Below, piece after piece: positions 5,359 through 13,363 of a stretch of DNA of 14,277 nt. The translations under genes were made by a program, and so were the position numbers. The notes below the pieces were generated by a model, which saw only the letters and a program-made list of their open reading frames with translations, did no database searches and had not been told where the DNA came from. The stretch is from DASYXZ01 sp035934315. GTDB lineage: Bacteria; Acidobacteriota; Terriglobia; UBA7540. Each line of letters opens with the position of its first letter. Position 1 is the first letter of the stretch. Location of the stretch: positions 1-14,277 of the forward strand of contig DASYXZ010000013.1 in the NCBI GenBank assembly GCA_035934315.1, in the 5' to 3' direction.

Positions 5359-7206
5359 CTATGCGGGCTGGGACTGCGGAGCCTGGCGAAGGTAAATCTC
5401 ATTAATCAGAGTCCGAAAATGTTCTTCCACCACGCGCCGCTTGATTTTTTGTGTGGCGGAAAGTTCGCCTAGTTCCGCGCTGAACTCCCGCGGGATCAAA
5501 GCAATCTGGCGAATCCTCTCGTGGGGAGGAAGCAGGGCCGTCAATTCATCCACCTGCTGTTGCATGTAGGCGAGGATTTCGGGATTTTGCGGCAAATCCT
5601 CGCGGTCTTTGAAGGCGATGCCCCTGCCGCGCGCAAAAGTTTCAAGGCGCGAAAAATTCGGCACGATCAGCGCGCTCACAAACTTCCGACCGTCTCCCAG
5701 AACCAGCACTTGCGAAACATAGGGATGACCCTGGAACAAATTCTCCAGCTTTTCCGGCGAGACGTATTTGCCTCCGGAAGTCTTGAACAAGTTTTTCTTC
5801 CGCCCGGTAATGGTGAGAAATCCCTCCGCATCAAGCTCTCCCAAATCACCGGTTCGGAACCAGCCATCCTGGAAAGCCTCGCGATTTTCTTTGTCCAGAT
5901 GATAATAACCGGGCGTGACGTTCGGCCCGCGCACCAGAATTTCCCTTCCCCCGCCGCCCTCCTGATTGGTCAGGGTGGCGTCCAGTTTCACCTGAACGCC
6001 CGGTATCACGCGCCCCACCGTGCCCAGTTTCACGGAACCGGGATAGTTCACTGAGATGACGGGAGAAGTTTCTGTCAGGCCGTAGCCCTCATAAACCGGC
6101 AACCCCATGGCAAAAAAGAATTCTGCCAGATCGCGGGCTAGGGGCGCGGCGCCCGATATTAATTGCTTGATTCGGCCGCCCAGCCGGGCGCGAACTTTGG
6201 ACCCAATCAGGCAGTCTGCCAGCGCGTATTTTATTCGCAAGACCATGGGCGGCTTGCGGCGGTCGAGGGTATAGGGAAAATACCGCCGGCCTGTGCTGAG
6301 CGCCCATTGAAACAGTTTCTGCTTTGTTGGCGAGGACTGTCGCACGGCGTCCATCACTCGGGCATGAACTTTCTCCAGGATCCGCGGCACGACAGCCATC
6401 ACCGTGGGGCGAACTTCCAGCAGATTCTGCGGCAACGCCTCCAAACTTTCTGCGTAGGCAATGGAAACGCCCGACCAGAAATAATGGTAGTCGAGCATCC
6501 GCTCGTAGACGTGGCAAAGTGGAAGGAAAGACACTGCCACCTCATCCGAACCAAAAGGAAAAAGCCCGAAGGACGCTTGAATGTTCGACACCAAATTTGA
6601 ATGTGTCAGGACGACCCCTTTGGGTTGCCCCATCGTCCCGGATGTGTACAGGATGCTGGCCGTTTCCTCCGGCTGAGTTTCCAGAGCCCGGGCGCGAAAG
6701 AATTCCGCGGGATTGGGAGAGGAGATCGGGACCGCACGGATGAAATCCTGCCAGCCCTCAACGCCAAGTCCCTGGCCCGTGGCATCATCCACAGTCAAAA
6801 TAAAACCGAGCTCCGGCAGCGAGGACCGGACATTCAAAATCTTTTTTAATTGGGCGCTGCTCGAACAAACCACGCATTTGGAACTTGAATCGCGCAGGAT
6901 GTATTCAATGTCAGGCTCAAGAAGCGTGGGATAAATGGGGACCACGACGGCCCCCAACCCCAGGACCGCGTAGTCCGTCAACGCCCATTCGACTCGATTT
7001 TCCGAAAGGATGGCCACCCGGTCGCCCCGTCTGACTCCCCGACGATCGAACCCTGCCGCGAGGGCCGCCACCTTCGACAATGCTTCTGGTGAGGACAGGC
7101 CGCGATATTTTCCTGCTGACTTTGACATAAAGGCCGCAGGCTTGGGATGTTTTTCGATGGCTCTGAGAAAGAGCTCGTTCAGCGTGCGAAAGTCTTGATG
7201 GTCCAT
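5359..7206 (-). CDS. Long-chain acyl-CoA synthetase (AMP-forming)
   Basis: A 615-residue adenylate-forming enzyme of the FAA1-like long-chain acyl-CoA synthetase type, about the usual length. It activates a fatty acid with ATP to acyl-AMP and then transfers it to CoA. Motifs in order: the phosphate loop YTSGTMGQPKG at 187-197; YEGYGLTET at 372-380; the ATP-binding TGD at 452-454; the hinge and motor region GRKKNLFKTSGGKYVSP at 468-484; and TQKIKR at 585-590, with K587 as the likely catalytic lysine. Substrate chain length cannot be fixed by eye. It precedes the LMF-like gene by 48 bp in the same direction and is 121 bp downstream of the TPR gene. The ATG at 7206 gives a normal N-terminus (TLNELFLRAIEKHP) but has no clear Shine-Dalgarno. 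Confidence 0.93.
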   Translation of the reverse strand: MDHQDFRTLNELFLRAIEKHPKPAAFMSKSAGKYRGLSSPEALSKVAALAAGFDRRGVRRGDRVAILSENRVEWALTDYAVLGLGAVVVPIYPTLLEPDIEYILRDSSSKCVVCSSSAQLKKILNVRSSLPELGFILTVDDATGQGLGVEGWQDFIRAVPISSPNPAEFFRARALETQPEETASILYTSGTMGQPKGVVLTHSNLVSNIQASFGLFPFGSDEVAVSFLPLCHVYERMLDYHYFWSGVSIAYAESLEALPQNLLEVRPTVMAVVPRILEKVHARVMDAVRQSSPTKQKLFQWALSTGRRYFPYTLDRRKPPMVLRIKYALADCLIGSKVRARLGGRIKQLISGAAPLARDLAEFFFAMGLPVYEGYGLTETSPVISVNYPGSVKLGTVGRVIPGVQVKLDATLTNQEGGGGREILVRGPNVTPGYYHLDKENREAFQDGWFRTGDLGELDAEGFLTITGRKKNLFKTSGGKYVSPEKLENLFQGHPYVSQVLVLGDGRKFVSALIVPNFSRLETFARGRGIAFKDREDLPQNPEILAYMQQQVDELTALLPPHERIRQIALIPREFSAELGELSATQKIKRRVVEEHFRTLINEIYLRQAPQSQPA

Positions 7207-7327
7207 GAGGTCGGGATCGGCCGTGTAATGGGCCGATGATTAAGGCAAATCAATTCTAACATGATTTAGGCGAAGCCTCTTATGCGGGCGCGACAACGCG
7301 GCGGTTTCCGGTTCCGCGCCGCCATGT

Positions 7328-8143
7328 TTATTCCGGCGGGGGGAAATATTTTTCCATGCGCGCCCGCGCCTCCTCCTGATTTTCGGCAAGTTCCGGCGCA
7401 TATTGCGGATCAGGGCAGAGATTCAACACTTGCTCAAGCTCTTTGCGCGCGTCATCGCGAAGCCCGAGAGCTATTTCACTATCAGCCAGGTAAAGCATGG
7501 CCCGGGAGTTGTCGGGAAAGCGATTTAGACACTTCTTCAACAAATCCATGGAAAGGCGTTTATCGCCACCCAAAAAAAAGGGTGCGCGGTAATCGAGCCG
7601 GGCGAGCGTCCGCAAGCCTGCCGCCTGTTCATAGTCGGGATCAAGCCGGTTGACAGTTTCCATTTCCTTGCGAATTGCGTCCACGAACAACAGCCCTCTC
7701 CAATAACCGCGCACTTCCGCGGTGAGGTCGTAATTGGCGCCCAGCCAATAATGCCCTTCCACCCGAATGGGTTGCAGGGCAATGGCTTTCTTGGCGGCGT
7801 CAACCCCGTTATCCAGAAGTTTTATTTTTTCGGAACTCGCGGCGTGGCGTGCCTGGTAATAAATGAATTTGGAAATTCGCCACCACGCCTCGTAATCTTT
7901 AGGATCGTGAGCCACATCGGCGCGAAGCAATTCAAGACCGTGGGCCACGTTTGCCGGGTTCTGCCTACCCAAGTAGTAATCGTCAGCCTCACGCACACCG
8001 TCAGAAAGCGGGAGTGCGAAGGAGCTGCCTGGCACGATGACAATAATGTAAATGTATAGGAAGCTCAGGCCTGACCACATGCTCCGGAGCTTTAATGATC
8101 GCAGGGCGACGAACAGGGAGCACGCAATCTTCTGCCATCGCAT
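7328..8143 (-). CDS. Exported TPR-repeat protein, TatT-like
   Basis: With the start chosen here, 271 residues. The N-terminus has basic residues, then a hydrophobic run GLSFLYIYIIVIVPGSSFA (25-43), with likely signal cleavage after A43 or use as a membrane anchor. The rest is helical and TPR-like: repeats can be seen around 60-95, 106-140 and 195-245, with EGHYWLGANY (129-138) and the signature FFLGGDKRLS (189-198). That combination is typical of TatT-type TPR proteins linked to TRAP transporters and of related uncharacterised periplasmic proteins; no TRAP transporter gene is present here. The open frame extends back to 8398, but that would overlap hutU on the other strand and put the signal peptide over 100 residues in, so it is rejected. 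ATGs at 8158 and 8080 are alternatives; none has a convincing Shine-Dalgarno. Its substrate or partner is unknown. Confidence 0.75.
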   Translation of the reverse strand: MRWQKIACSLFVALRSLKLRSMWSGLSFLYIYIIVIVPGSSFALPLSDGVREADDYYLGRQNPANVAHGLELLRADVAHDPKDYEAWWRISKFIYYQARHAASSEKIKLLDNGVDAAKKAIALQPIRVEGHYWLGANYDLTAEVRGYWRGLLFVDAIRKEMETVNRLDPDYEQAAGLRTLARLDYRAPFFLGGDKRLSMDLLKKCLNRFPDNSRAMLYLADSEIALGLRDDARKELEQVLNLCPDPQYAPELAENQEEARARMEKYFPPPE

Positions 8144-8228
8144 GAAATTATTGTCCATTACTAAAGCGTCAATTATGGAAAGCAAAATGCACGCGCAAAG
8201 GCGCATCGGTAAACTAACATCCACACTG

Positions 8229-8282
8229 GGTCCAGTCAACAAAAGCTGGACCTGCGCAAGAAGAAATATGCGCTTTGGACCA
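8229..8282. promoter_or_regulatory. Dyad and extra half-site between the TPR gene and hutU
   Basis: GGTCCAG (8229-8235) and CTGGACC (8246-8252) are perfect inverted 7-mers with a 10-base centre. A further half-site, TTGGACC, occurs at 8276-8282, 30 bp on. They lie in the 242-bp divergent region between the TPR gene and hutU, where an operator is expected. The sequence does not match any regulator site I can name with confidence; no regulator gene is nearby. Confidence 0.35.
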
Positions 8283-8385
8283 CCCTTTCCCGGAAAACTC
8301 TGATGAAGATTTAATGCGGACATGAGAACGGGATTTCCTTTCGCTTTGAAGCCTCTTGGGCTAAGATTCGGCAAGGAAAAAGGCG

Positions 8386-10092
8386 ATGGCATCCACAAAC
8401 CCCGCGACTCGCGATCAGGAATTTCATATCCCCCATGAATATCGGCCCATCCGCGCCTCTCGTGGCACGAGTCTTACGTGCAAAGGCTGGCAGCAGGAAG
8501 CGGCGCTGCGCATGTTGATGAACAATCTGGATGAGGAAGTGGCCGAACGGCCCGGGGAACTCGTCGTCTACGGTGGCACTGGCCGCGCGGCGCGGAGCTG
8601 GGAATGTTATTACGCCATCGTGGAGGCGCTGAAGCAGCTTGGAAACGACGAAACGCTCCTGGTGCAGTCGGGCAAGCCGGTGGGCGTCTTCCGAACCCAT
8701 CCCGGGGCGCCGCGCGTCTTGATAGCCAATGCCAATCTGGTTGGACACTGGTCGAATTGGGAAAAGTTCCGAGAGCTCGAGCGCCTGGGGCTCACTATGT
8801 TTGGTCAAATGACGGCGGGAAGCTGGATTTATATCGGCTCGCAGGGAATTCTGCAAGGCACGTTTGAAACTTTTGCCGCGGCCGCGCGAAAACATTTTGC
8901 CGGCGACCTTGCGGGCAAACTCGTGGTCTCGGGCGGCCTGGGAGGAATGGGTGGCGCGCAACCACTCGCCGCCACGTTGAATGGCGCCGCGTTTCTGGGC
9001 ATTGAAGTGGACGGCGAGCGCATCAAAAAGCGCATTCGCAGCGGCTACTGCGATGTGTGCGTCAATGACCTTGACGAGGCCCTGCGCATTTTAAAAATCG
9101 CAGTCCGCCAGAAGCAGCCTGCCTCCGTCGGCCTGATCGGCAACTGCGCCGACGTTATTCCGGAGCTCGCGCGCCGCGGTGTTGTCCCTGACCTGCTCAC
9201 CGACCAGACAAGCGCCCACGATCCTCTTAACGGTTACGTGCCACGCGGCCTGAGCCTGGCGGAGGCTGCGGAGTTGCGGGGGCGCGACCCGGAGGATTAT
9301 TTGCGCCGGTCGTATGAATCGATCGCCATGCACGTGACGGGAATGCTCGACCTGCAAAAGCTGGGCGCGGCCACATTCGACTATGGGAATAATATCCGCA
9401 CCATGGCCTTCGAGCATGGCGGCGTTAAAAACGCTTATAACTTTCCCGGCTTCGTTCCCGAATATATTCGCCCGTTGTTCTGCGCGGGTCGCGGACCATT
9501 TCGCTGGGTCGCGCTTTCGGGCGAGCCGGCGGATATCTATCGCACCGACGATTTAGTGCTTTCGCTTTTTCCTGAAAACGAAATTCTGAACCGTTGGATT
9601 CGCCTGGCGCGGAAGCACGTGAAATTCCAGGGGCTGCCGGCGCGCATCTGCTGGCTGGGTTACGGCGAGCGCGCCATTTTCGGCGAGCGCCTGAACGATC
9701 TGGTGGCCAAAGGCGAATTGAAAGCTCCCATCGTCATCGGGCGCGACCACCTGGATTGCGGCTCGGTGGCGTCGCCCTTTCGCGAAACGGAAGGAATGAA
9801 GGACGGGAGCGATGCCATCGCTGACTGGCCGGTGCTCAACGCCCTGCTCAACACGGCTTCGGGGGCAAGCTGGGTTTCGTTTCATAATGGCGGCGGCGTG
9901 GGCATCGGATATTCGCTTCACGCCGGGCAGGTCACGGTGGCGGACGGCACGCCGGAGATGGCCGCGCGTATCCAGCGCGTTTTGACGAATGATCCGGGCA
10001 TCGGTGTGGCTCGCCACGCCGACGCCGGGTACGAGGAAGCAATGCGCTTCGCCGGCAAGGCGGGAATTAAAATTCCGATGGCGAAAAAATAG
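8386..10092 (+). CDS. hutU: Urocanate hydratase HutU
   Basis: A cytoplasmic NAD-dependent enzyme of 568 residues, the normal length for the family, that converts urocanate to 4-imidazolone-5-propionate in histidine breakdown. Conserved stretches are YGGTGRAARSW (62-72), GQMTAGSWIYIGSQGI (140-155), the nucleotide-binding SGGLGGMGGAQ (182-192), LTDQTSAHDP (271-280), FDYGNNIR (332-339), GRDHLDCGSVASPFRETEG (452-470) and NALLNTASGASWVSFHNGG (485-503). An AGG-containing purine run (AAGGAAAAAGG) precedes the ATG at 8386. It is first in a plus-strand histidine set: hutI starts 275 bp later and FTCD after that. hutH, which would supply urocanate, is absent from the window, so it must be elsewhere or the cell imports urocanate. 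Confidence 0.97.
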   Translation: MASTNPATRDQEFHIPHEYRPIRASRGTSLTCKGWQQEAALRMLMNNLDEEVAERPGELVVYGGTGRAARSWECYYAIVEALKQLGNDETLLVQSGKPVGVFRTHPGAPRVLIANANLVGHWSNWEKFRELERLGLTMFGQMTAGSWIYIGSQGILQGTFETFAAAARKHFAGDLAGKLVVSGGLGGMGGAQPLAATLNGAAFLGIEVDGERIKKRIRSGYCDVCVNDLDEALRILKIAVRQKQPASVGLIGNCADVIPELARRGVVPDLLTDQTSAHDPLNGYVPRGLSLAEAAELRGRDPEDYLRRSYESIAMHVTGMLDLQKLGAATFDYGNNIRTMAFEHGGVKNAYNFPGFVPEYIRPLFCAGRGPFRWVALSGEPADIYRTDDLVLSLFPENEILNRWIRLARKHVKFQGLPARICWLGYGERAIFGERLNDLVAKGELKAPIVIGRDHLDCGSVASPFRETEGMKDGSDAIADWPVLNALLNTASGASWVSFHNGGGVGIGYSLHAGQVTVADGTPEMAARIQRVLTNDPGIGVARHADAGYEEAMRFAGKAGIKIPMAKK

Positions 10093-10097
10093 GGAGC

Positions 10098-10128
10098 GCC
10101 TGACTTCGCAAAGGAAGTTTTGCCAGGC
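10098..10128. other. Bulged hairpin between convergent hutU and the fmdB-like gene
   Basis: Six bases after the hutU stop, GCCTG-ACTTC (10098-10107) can pair with GAAGT (10114-10118) and CAGGC (10124-10128), leaving a 6-base loop and a 5-base bulge. The location between convergent genes suits a transcription end, but no T-run follows on either strand. Confidence 0.3.
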
Positions 10129-10144
10129 AACCCAGGACAATGAA

Positions 10145-10309
10145 TTAGCTCTTTTTGGCGCTAACGGCAAAGAATGCGGTGGGCTTTTGTTCGGTGTTTT
10201 TACTTTTGCAATGCGGGCAGGTCACTTTGTTTTTTTCGATTTCTGCCCATGACATTAAACGGGTAAATGTTTTTTTGCACGCATTGCAGAAAAAATCGTA
10301 AGTAGGCAT
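10145..10309 (-). CDS. Small FmdB-family zinc-ribbon protein
   Basis: A 54-residue protein starting MPTYDFFCNACKKTFT, close to the MPTYEYRC-type opening typical of FmdB proteins. Two cysteine pairs, C8-x2-C11 and C31-x2-C34 (CPHC), form a zinc ribbon with 19 residues between the pairs. The C-terminus is basic and polar (AFFAVSAKKS). FmdB proteins were named after a putative regulator of formamidase/amidase genes; most homologues have no proven role. A strong Shine-Dalgarno, GGAGGT (10318-10323), lies 8 bases before the ATG. A promoter-like TTGGAT-17-TAAAAT lies just upstream. The gene is antisense to the surrounding hut genes, filling the hutU-hutI gap. It is short enough that length-filtered gene finding misses it; the ribosome site, promoter and cysteine pattern make it convincing. 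Confidence 0.88.
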   Translation of the reverse strand: MPTYDFFCNACKKTFTRLMSWAEIEKNKVTCPHCKSKNTEQKPTAFFAVSAKKS

Positions 10310-10339
10310 GTCCACGCACCTCCAAATGCAGAGAAAACA

Positions 10340-10368
10340 ATTTTAGCAAAAGCCCCGGCCTTATCCAA
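10340..10368 (-). promoter_or_regulatory. Predicted promoter of the fmdB-like gene
   Basis: On the minus strand, TTGGAT (10363-10368) and TAAAAT (10340-10345) are 17 bp apart; the -10 box matches the consensus at five of six positions and the -35 at four. The -35 box covers the first base of the hutI start codon, so RNA polymerase here and hutI transcription or translation could interfere. Confidence 0.5.
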
Positions 10369-11672
10369 TGCCCCCATCAGCTTCCGCCGCTCCAAATCTC
10401 TTCTTCCGCAATGCGAGGCAACTTCTCACGCTCGCGGGACCGGCCATCCCCCGCCGCGGCCGCGACCTTTCAATACTGGGAGTAATTGAAGACGGCGCAG
10501 TCTTAACTCAAGGCGCAGAAATCGTGCGCGTGGGGCGAACCTCAGAGCTCGAAGCTGACGCGCTCCGCTGCGGAGCGGAGGCAATCGATTGCCGGGGCCG
10601 CGTCGTGATGCCCGGCTTCGTGGATTGCCACACTCATTTGGTTTTTGCCGGCAATCGCGTCGGCGATTACGAGTCGCGCTTGCGCGGCCGCACCTCAGAC
10701 GAAATTACCGCCCAGGGTGGAGGAATCAAACTCTCGGCAACACTTCTGCGCCACGCAACAGAAGGCGAGTTGTTGGCGCAGACCAGTGCTTTCCTCCAAC
10801 AATTTGTCGCCCACGGCACGACGACCATCGAAGTGAAAACAGGTTATGGCCTCGATGTGGCCAACGAGCTTAAAATCCTGAAAGTCGTTCGCAAACTCAG
10901 CAAGATAGCCACCCTTGAACTCGTACCCACCCTGCTTGCAGCCCATGCCCTTCCCCCGGAATATGAGAATAAGCGCGGAGCTTATTTAACGCTCTTGAAA
11001 CAGAAACTGATTCCGCGAGTGGCGCGAGAAAAGTTGGCGGAATTTGTGGATTGTTTCTGCGACCGCGGCGCGTTCACGGTCAAGGAGTGCCGCGACCTGC
11101 TCCAAGCCGGAGTTCGCCACGGCCTGATTCCCCGAATCCACGCTGAGCAGATTGCCCACACCGGCGCGGTGCGACTGGCGATTGAATTAGGCGCGGCATC
11201 CGCCGATCACTTGGACAACATTACCGGCGCGGAAATGCGCGCCCTGGCCCGCTCCAATGTTGCAGCAGTCTTGCTGCCCGGTTCTAATTTCCATATGGCG
11301 ACGCGCAACTTGGCGCCGGCTCGCGGGCTGATCGAAGCGGGGGCGGTAGTGGCGCTTGGCACGGACTTCAATCCCGGAACCAGCCCCACTCTAAATTTGC
11401 AATTCATTCTTTCTCTGGCTTGCACCGTCATGCGCATGTTGCCCGCCGAGGCGATTGCCGCATCCACCATCAACGCTGCTTACGCGCTGCGGCGCGCCCA
11501 CCGGAGCGGGTCGCTTGAACCCGGCAAACAAGCTGACCTCGCCGTGATGGACGTCGAGGACTATCGACTGATTCCTTATTACTTCGCCTGGAATCATTGC
11601 GTGATGACGGTGAAGGGTGGAAGGATCGTTTACTGTCAGACAAACCAAATGTTGATTGATCATCGCGTGTAA
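10368..11672 (+). CDS. hutI: Imidazolonepropionase HutI
   Basis: A cytoplasmic metal-dependent hydrolase of the amidohydrolase superfamily, 434 residues, slightly longer than most because of the N-terminal extension. It opens 4-imidazolone-5-propionate to N-formimino-L-glutamate, the step after HutU. Metal-site residues are visible: H88 and H90 in DCHTHLVFAGNR (86-97), H258 in PRIHAEQIAHTG (255-266), H281 in SADHLDN (278-284), and D333 in ALGTDFNPGTSP (329-340). Other family stretches are KTGYGLD (157-163) and LVPTLLAAHALPPEY (185-199). No Shine-Dalgarno precedes the ATG at 10368, but the match to family sequence begins soon after. hutU ends 275 bp upstream, with an opposite-strand gene in between, so hutI may be read through from hutU or have its own undetected promoter. 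FTCD follows after 60 bp. Confidence 0.96.
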   Translation: MPPSASAAPNLFFRNARQLLTLAGPAIPRRGRDLSILGVIEDGAVLTQGAEIVRVGRTSELEADALRCGAEAIDCRGRVVMPGFVDCHTHLVFAGNRVGDYESRLRGRTSDEITAQGGGIKLSATLLRHATEGELLAQTSAFLQQFVAHGTTTIEVKTGYGLDVANELKILKVVRKLSKIATLELVPTLLAAHALPPEYENKRGAYLTLLKQKLIPRVAREKLAEFVDCFCDRGAFTVKECRDLLQAGVRHGLIPRIHAEQIAHTGAVRLAIELGAASADHLDNITGAEMRALARSNVAAVLLPGSNFHMATRNLAPARGLIEAGAVVALGTDFNPGTSPTLNLQFILSLACTVMRMLPAEAIAASTINAAYALRRAHRSGSLEPGKQADLAVMDVEDYRLIPYYFAWNHCVMTVKGGRIVYCQTNQMLIDHRV

Positions 11673-11717
11673 ATCAGAGAGAACAGATGACCCTGCTGCT
11701 TTTTCTAACGGCAGTCA

Positions 11718-11726
11718 TGATAGATT
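11718..11726 (+). promoter_or_regulatory. Possible extended -10 promoter of the FTCD gene
   Basis: TG-A-TAGATT is an extended -10-like element ending six bases before the ATG at 11733; no good -35 box is seen. It would start transcription at the start codon itself, and no Shine-Dalgarno is present. Weak evidence; co-transcription with hutI is equally possible. Confidence 0.3.
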
Positions 11727-11732
11727 CAAACC

Positions 11733-13274
11733 ATGCAGACCATCGTCGAGTGTGTCCCGAATTTCAGCGAAGGCCGCGACGCTAAAAAAGTCGACGCCAT
11801 TATTCAGGCGATGACGGCCGGCCCGGAAGTCTATCTCCTCGACAAGGAAATGGACGCGGACCACAACCGGTCGGTGATCACCCTGGTGGGCTCGCGCGAC
11901 CGCATCGGCGAAGCGGCCCTGCAGGGGATCGGAAAAGCGCTTGAACTGATTGACCTCAACCGGCATCAAGGCGCGCACCCGCGCCTGGGCGCGACGGATG
12001 TAGTGCCGTTTATTCCCATCTCTGGCGTGACGCTCGAAGACTGCGTCCGCATCGCGGAATTTGTGGCGGAAGAAACCTGGCGGCGTTTCAAAATCCCCAC
12101 CTACCTGTATGAAGAAGCGGCACGCAAGCCGGAGCGAAAAAATCTGGAAAACATTCGTTGCGGCCAATTCGAAAGCGTGCGTGACGAAGTCCGGACAAAT
12201 CCCGAGCGGCTACCGGATTTCGGACCGCCCTTTGCCCAGGCGCAACTCCACCCGACAGCCGGCGCCACGGTGGTGGGTGCGCGGAAATTCCTGATTGCTT
12301 ACAACATCAACCTGAATACCCATGACGTCGCCGTGGCCAAAGGGATTGCGAAGAAAATCCGCGCCTCAAGCGGTGGGTTCCCCTGCGTCAAGGCCATGGG
12401 AGTTGACCTGAAGGCAAGAAACATCGCCCAAGTCTCGATGAACCTCAACGATTTTGAAACCACATCCATCGGCGCGGCGTTTGACGCCGTGGCGCGCGAA
12501 GCTGCCGCCCATGGCGTCACTATAGCAGGCAGCGAGATCGTTGGCTTGGTACCACGGCGGGCGCTCGAAGACGCGGCCGTCCATTATCTGAAGATTGAAA
12601 ACTATCATCCCGATTTGATTGTTGAAAATCGACTGGCACGAGTGCTGGAAGAAACGGGAGGTTCGCACCGCCCGGAAACTTCTGGCAGCGTAAAACTCCC
12701 GCTACGTTCGCTTGCCGAGCGGTTTGTAGAAGCAGTCGCCGCAGAGACGCCTACACCGGGTGGCGGCAGCGTCTCCGCTCTGGCCGGAGCGCTGGCAGCG
12801 GCACTCGGCGAAATGATTTGCGGAATCACTCTGAAGAAAAAATCGCTCGCAGCCCATCATCCCGCCGTTCAAGCAACTCGCGACCACCTGGCCGGACTGC
12901 GCAACCGTTTGATGGAAGCGGTTGACCGTGACGCCGCGAGTTACGAAGCCGTCCTCGCGGCCATAAAACTTCCCAAGGCGACAGAAGCCGAACAAGCGCG
13001 CCGCACTGAGGCGATCGAGTCCGCAAGCAAGAAGGCCGCCGAGGTGCCTCTTGAAACGGCGCAACTGGCGGTTGAAGTTTCGCGCCTCGTTGAATCCCTT
13101 CGCCCCATCACCGCCCCACAGGCGGCGTCAGACCTCGCGGTGGCTTTGGCCATGTCGGAAGCCGCGCGCCAGGGAGCGATCGAAAATATTCGCGCCAACC
13201 TGCCTTCCATTCATAACAAAGATTGGGTCACGCAAATGGAAGCAAGAATTCAAGCCCTCGCTCCGGGGCGTTAG
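11733..13274 (+). CDS. ftcD: Bifunctional glutamate formimidoyltransferase / formimino-THF cyclodeaminase
   Basis: A 513-residue fusion like animal FTCD (about 541 residues). The formiminotransferase part covers about 1-305: VECVPNFSEGRD (5-16), H82 in GAHPRLGATDVVPF (80-93) as the catalytic histidine, and ETTSIGAAF (242-250). After a short linker (about 306-324) comes the all-helical cyclodeaminase at 325-510, with TPTPGGGSVSALAGALAAAL (339-358) and VDRDAASYEAV (397-407). It takes formiminoglutamate from HutI, moves the formimino group to tetrahydrofolate, releases glutamate, and deaminates the product to 5,10-methenyl-tetrahydrofolate and ammonia. Many bacteria keep the two activities as separate genes or use other routes, so the fusion is a useful trait. 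It lies 60 bp after hutI and ends the hut set; no Shine-Dalgarno is seen. Confidence 0.96.
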   Translation: MQTIVECVPNFSEGRDAKKVDAIIQAMTAGPEVYLLDKEMDADHNRSVITLVGSRDRIGEAALQGIGKALELIDLNRHQGAHPRLGATDVVPFIPISGVTLEDCVRIAEFVAEETWRRFKIPTYLYEEAARKPERKNLENIRCGQFESVRDEVRTNPERLPDFGPPFAQAQLHPTAGATVVGARKFLIAYNINLNTHDVAVAKGIAKKIRASSGGFPCVKAMGVDLKARNIAQVSMNLNDFETTSIGAAFDAVAREAAAHGVTIAGSEIVGLVPRRALEDAAVHYLKIENYHPDLIVENRLARVLEETGGSHRPETSGSVKLPLRSLAERFVEAVAAETPTPGGGSVSALAGALAAALGEMICGITLKKKSLAAHHPAVQATRDHLAGLRNRLMEAVDRDAASYEAVLAAIKLPKATEAEQARRTEAIESASKKAAEVPLETAQLAVEVSRLVESLRPITAPQAASDLAVALAMSEAARQGAIENIRANLPSIHNKDWVTQMEARIQALAPGR

Positions 13275-13363
13275 GGCTAGGGGTGCGGGTGGTACCCTAA
13301 TTTGGCTTGTACGGGGGTTCGATTTTGGGGGGCAGTCGCCTTCACTCCCGTTAAGAGGTCATA

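Noticed and set aside
7297..7324. GC-rich hairpin between the TPR gene and the acyl-CoA synthetase
   Set aside because: GCGGCG/CGCCGC can pair, but no T-run follows on the minus strand, and such pairs are expected by chance in GC-rich DNA.
8144..8398. N-terminal extension of the TPR gene back to 8398
   Set aside because: It would overlap hutU, bury the signal peptide more than 100 residues into the protein, and looks unlike coding sequence; a later ATG is preferred.
13271..13300. TTAGGG...CCCTAA inverted repeat at the FTCD stop as a terminator
   Set aside because: The stem is 6 bp with an 18-base loop, includes the stop codon, and has no proper T-run.
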